Source: an uncultured Lewinella sp. (GTDB lineage: Bacteria > Bacteroidota > Bacteroidia > Chitinophagales > Saprospiraceae). Taken from it: a stretch of DNA of 9,618 bases. The translations under genes were made by a program, and so were the position numbers. Positions 7,419 through 9,618 of the stretch are shown here, in pieces (positions within the stretch are counted from its first letter, which is position 1; every line of letters begins with the position of its first letter). Below the pieces are notes generated by a model. The model did not search any database, was not told the DNA's origin, and was given only the letters and a program-made list of their open reading frames with translations. The stretch is taken from positions 1-9,618 of the forward strand of contig CALIGP010000419.1 in the NCBI GenBank assembly GCA_938021455.1, given 5' to 3'.

Positions 7419-7514
7419 GATCGTTTTTTAATGCTTGTATTTAAAAGTTAAGGTAGCCATTTTGCGCGACCGCAGGATGCAGAGGAAGGTTTTAAAAGCA
7501 ATGAATCTAAAAGC

Positions 7515-8780
7515 CTAGCTCGAAAGAGCCCTAACGAGTCGATCTACGTCTGCTTTCGTGCAATAGATGGCCAGCGAAATGCGTACACCGTTAATGTCGT
7601 GAGAGGTCATCGGGCGGCAGTCGATTCCATAATCTTTGGTGAGGCTGCTTTTAACTTCCAAGACTTGTTTGTCTCGGACCTCCACCGTCTGGATACCCGC
7701 TGAAAGGCCATCGGCTGCAGGCGTCTTCAGTACAAAACGATCGTCTTTGGATAGTAACTCCCTAAAGTAGTGCTTAAGCTCAAAAACTCTGTTTTCGATT
7801 CGCTCCTGACCAATTAGTGCTCGAAAATCTAGTGCAGCACCCAAGCCCAATAGCTCGGGTAAGTTTCGTGTGTTGTAGTTTTCCAACCGCCGGATAGAAG
7901 TGTCTTCCCAGCCCCGACAAACGATGAGAGGCTTAAGGAGTTTCTGGGCTTCGGCCCGGGCGTAGAAAATGCCCATCCCCTTGGGGGAAAATAGCCATTT
8001 GTGACTGCTGGAGGTGAAGAAGTCGCAACCTAGTTCGTCTAGATTAATCTGAAACATCCCCATGGATTGGGCACCGTCTACGGCAACGAGTACGCCTTGT
8101 TCATGCGCCATGTCCGAAATTTCCCGGACGGGTAATCGCATGCCGTTGGTGTTAGTGACGTGGACAATGGAAATAACCTTCGTCTTTGGTGTAATGGCCC
8201 GACGGAAGAGGTCGACGATTTCTTCGCGACTCTCGGGGAGCAATGGGAGTTCTACGTCCTTTAGCACGACTCCTTTACGCTCCTGCCAGTATTTCCACGG
8301 CACGCGGGCACTGGTGTGCTCATGACTGCTGAGCAGTACCTCGTCTCCTTCGGAAAGCTCCATACTGGAGGCGATGAGATTCATCCCTTCCGTAGTGTTA
8401 TGAATCAGCGCGATGGTCTCCGGCGAAACGGCGAAGGTCTTCGCTACTTTTTCCCGGACGGCTTCTTTTTCATCGTCCCAACCTCCCCACATATACTTCG
8501 AAGGAAATCCATCGAGGGTCTTCCTGAATTGGTTGGTGGCTTGGGTAACGTGATCCGGGCAAGCGCCCAGGGAGCCGTTGTTGAAATAAGTAAGCCCCGG
8601 GGCGAAAGTAAATTGGCTTTTCACCATTTCCCAGTAAGCTTCGTCACTTCCTGGATCCGCTAATCGTTCGTACAGCTTTCCTTGCCGATCATTGAGTGCT
8701 TCCAGGCCTGCGGGAGCCAGTAAGGCTGCTCCGGCAGTGGCAAGAACGGATTGACGAAGCCAGTTGCGGCGATTGAGCAT
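7515..8780 (-). CDS. Twin-arginine-exported class V aminotransferase-fold PLP enzyme
   Basis: A fold-type I PLP enzyme of the class V group (cysteine desulfurase / isopenicillin-N-epimerase-like). Numbering from the ATG at 8780 (421 residues), K261 in SSSHKWL is the Schiff-base lysine, D235 in VDGAQ binds the PLP ring nitrogen, NTTEGMN (128-134) forms the phosphate-binding region, and SHEHTS (152-157) holds the ring-stacking histidine. The N-terminus MLNRRNWLRQ followed by SVLATAGAALLAPAG is a twin-arginine signal, meaning export after folding with cofactor bound. The frame extends to a GTG at 8819, but that adds 13 residues before the signal, so ATG 8780 is preferred. No catalytic cysteine loop typical of desulfurases is evident, so epimerase, lyase or aminotransferase activity is possible. 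It lies between two subunits of the presumed dehydrogenase, 96 nt before the GMC gene. The substrate is unknown. Confidence 0.9.
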   Translation of the reverse strand: MLNRRNWLRQSVLATAGAALLAPAGLEALNDRQGKLYERLADPGSDEAYWEMVKSQFTFAPGLTYFNNGSLGACPDHVTQATNQFRKTLDGFPSKYMWGGWDDEKEAVREKVAKTFAVSPETIALIHNTTEGMNLIASSMELSEGDEVLLSSHEHTSARVPWKYWQERKGVVLKDVELPLLPESREEIVDLFRRAITPKTKVISIVHVTNTNGMRLPVREISDMAHEQGVLVAVDGAQSMGMFQINLDELGCDFFTSSSHKWLFSPKGMGIFYARAEAQKLLKPLIVCRGWEDTSIRRLENYNTRNLPELLGLGAALDFRALIGQERIENRVFELKHYFRELLSKDDRFVLKTPAADGLSAGIQTVEVRDKQVLEVKSSLTKDYGIDCRPMTSHDINGVRISLAIYCTKADVDRLVRALSS

Positions 8781-8871
8781 GTTCGTGAAATTATGGAGAG
8801 AACGGGCGGAAAAGTCCACCGTTCATTGCTTCAAAAGGTCCCCCATTGCACCTGCGTCCGCGCCCCTTTCC

Positions 8872-8968
8872 TAGTATGATAGTAGTGGTAGTATGGTAGT
8901 AATGATAGTAGCTCACGCAAGTTGGAGGCTACTATCATACTACCACTACTATCGTACGATCATTACTA
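8872..8968. repeat. Long bulged palindrome of degenerate GTA-like triplets
   Basis: Two 41-nt arms (8872-8912 and 8928-8968) flank a 15-nt centre. The strict pairing is 9 bp (8904-8912 with 8928-8936) plus 17 bp (8878-8894 with 8937-8953), perfect apart from a 9-nt bulge on the left arm (8895-8903). An alternative pairing joins 8897-8906 to 8959-8968 over 10 bp. Each arm is a low-complexity run of GTA/ATG-like triplets. The element begins 1 nt after the stop of the small-subunit gene. There is no T tract on either side, so it is not a standard intrinsic terminator; it could stabilise a 3' end, act as a weak terminator, or be a dispersed palindromic repeat. No second copy is in this window. 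Confidence 0.85.
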
Positions 8969-8969
8969 A

Positions 8970-9611
8970 TTACAGCGCCCAGGCTTTCCCGCCCGTCAGT
9001 TCCTGTAAGTCTCCACAAGGGATGTACTCTCCGGGAACGGGGTCGTAGGCAAGCATAGTCGTCGCTACTTCTTCGGTGTTGAAGTAGGAGCTGATGATCA
9101 TTGACTTGAGACTGAAATAGGCATTACGGGCGGTCGCTTCTGCTTTCATGTCCATTTCTTCCTGTGGCACGTCTTCTCCAGACATTTTAACGTCAGGGGC
9201 CTTATAACTCTTGTACTTCTCGTCCTGGCCCTGTAGGTAGGCCAATGCTTTGTCGGCATCAAGGGCTGCGAATCCTCCAGCATTATCAGCGTCCATCTTC
9301 TCCATCAGTTTGGTGAGTCCAGCCCGTGATTTTGTGGCGTTTTCTTCGCTGTAGACCTCGCCGATCATCTTGTCGATCATCTGAGGCACGCCAACATCGA
9401 CGGCACCGGGAGTGTCGTCAGCAGGCAGCATGGTATCCGCCATCTTGCTGATGTAAGCATATTCTGCCGCGCTGAAAAAAGCAGGAGCGTAAGCAATGTC
9501 CTTTATTTCCGGATCTGACTTGCAGCTGGTAAAAAAGGCAGAAGCTATGGGAGCGCTTACCGCAAAACCCGTAGCGTAGGTCGCGTAGCGTAGTATTTCT
9601 CGTCTGTTCAT
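8970..9611 (-). CDS. Gluconate 2-dehydrogenase subunit 3 family protein (small/gamma subunit), Tat lipoprotein
   Basis: A 213-residue protein of the gluconate_2-dh3 family, the small partner of GMC-type membrane-linked sugar dehydrogenases. The N-terminus MNRREILRYATYATG with a hydrophobic stretch ending in FFTSC is a twin-arginine signal (R3, R4) joined to a lipobox-like site, so C30 would become the lipidated first residue. Family marks are MLPADDTPGAVDVGVPQMID (61-80) and the C-terminal YDPVPGEYIPCGDL (189-202), ending in GGKAWAL. In the related glucose dehydrogenase, the gamma subunit carries the Tat signal and brings the signal-less catalytic subunit with it; the same role is inferred here for the GMC enzyme at 5703-7418. 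Length is usual for the family. The gene is complete, with the ATG seven bases from the window edge, so its promoter and any upstream genes are not visible. Confidence 0.9.
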   Translation of the reverse strand: MNRREILRYATYATGFAVSAPIASAFFTSCKSDPEIKDIAYAPAFFSAAEYAYISKMADTMLPADDTPGAVDVGVPQMIDKMIGEVYSEENATKSRAGLTKLMEKMDADNAGGFAALDADKALAYLQGQDEKYKSYKAPDVKMSGEDVPQEEMDMKAEATARNAYFSLKSMIISSYFNTEEVATTMLAYDPVPGEYIPCGDLQELTGGKAWAL

Positions 9612-9618
9612 TTTGTAG

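Noticed and set aside
6741..7451. A 236-codon open frame on the plus strand opposite the GMC gene
   Set aside because: It is wholly antisense to a gene with clear GMC motifs and shows no recognisable domain; it reflects the codon bias of the real gene.
8781..8819. Extension of the PLP enzyme to the GTG at 8819
   Set aside because: It would place 13 unrelated residues before a twin-arginine signal that starts naturally at ATG 8780.

Overview
The window looks like a chromosomal stretch from a marine-type Bacteroidota, most likely a Saprospiria/Lewinella-like organism. This is inferred from gene content and signals: an RprXY-like two-component pair, sequences matching the Bacteroidota -7 promoter box TAnnTTTG, starts without a clear Shine-Dalgarno, and a lipoprotein-type gluconate_2-dh3 subunit. 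No rRNA, tRNA, CRISPR array, insertion sequence or phage gene is visible. Eight protein genes are supported and all look intact. The longest stretch without a gene is about 230 bases (1609-1834). Bases 1-106 hold nothing I can call beyond a weak A/T-rich dyad at the end of the first gene.

Left block, 107-1608, minus strand: an RDD-family membrane protein followed 5 nt later by a TSUP (TauE/SafE) permease, probably one operon. A 226-bp divergent intergenic region follows, with two overlapping small inverted repeats next to a TACATTTG box. Centre, plus strand: a membrane histidine kinase (1835-3259) and an OmpR-type response regulator (3294-4037), 34 nt apart and surely co-transcribed. Between the regulator and the next gene lies a strong intrinsic terminator (4178-4208), preceded by a second TACATTTG box. 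Together these could bound a small RNA of about 95 nt, or the terminator may simply end the two-component operon. The next gene is a PBP4-type (peptidase family S13) D-Ala-D-Ala carboxypeptidase ending at 5702. Its longest reading frame starts inside or before the terminator, so its true start must lie further in.

Right block, 5703-9611, minus strand, transcribed right to left: a gluconate_2-dh3 (gamma-like) subunit with a combined twin-arginine/lipoprotein signal, a twin-arginine class V PLP enzyme, and a GMC-type FAD dehydrogenase with the cysteine spacing of a 3Fe-4S cluster and no export signal of its own. The likely reading is a periplasmic sugar or alcohol dehydrogenase whose catalytic subunit is exported by riding on the signal-bearing small subunit, with an exported PLP enzyme encoded between the two. 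A long bulged palindrome made of degenerate GTA-like triplets sits directly after the small-subunit stop codon. The carboxypeptidase and the GMC gene converge with stop codons that touch (5700-5702 and 5703-5705).

I see no clearly new biological system. The points most worth testing are the split dehydrogenase/PLP-enzyme cluster, the palindrome, and the possible small RNA.
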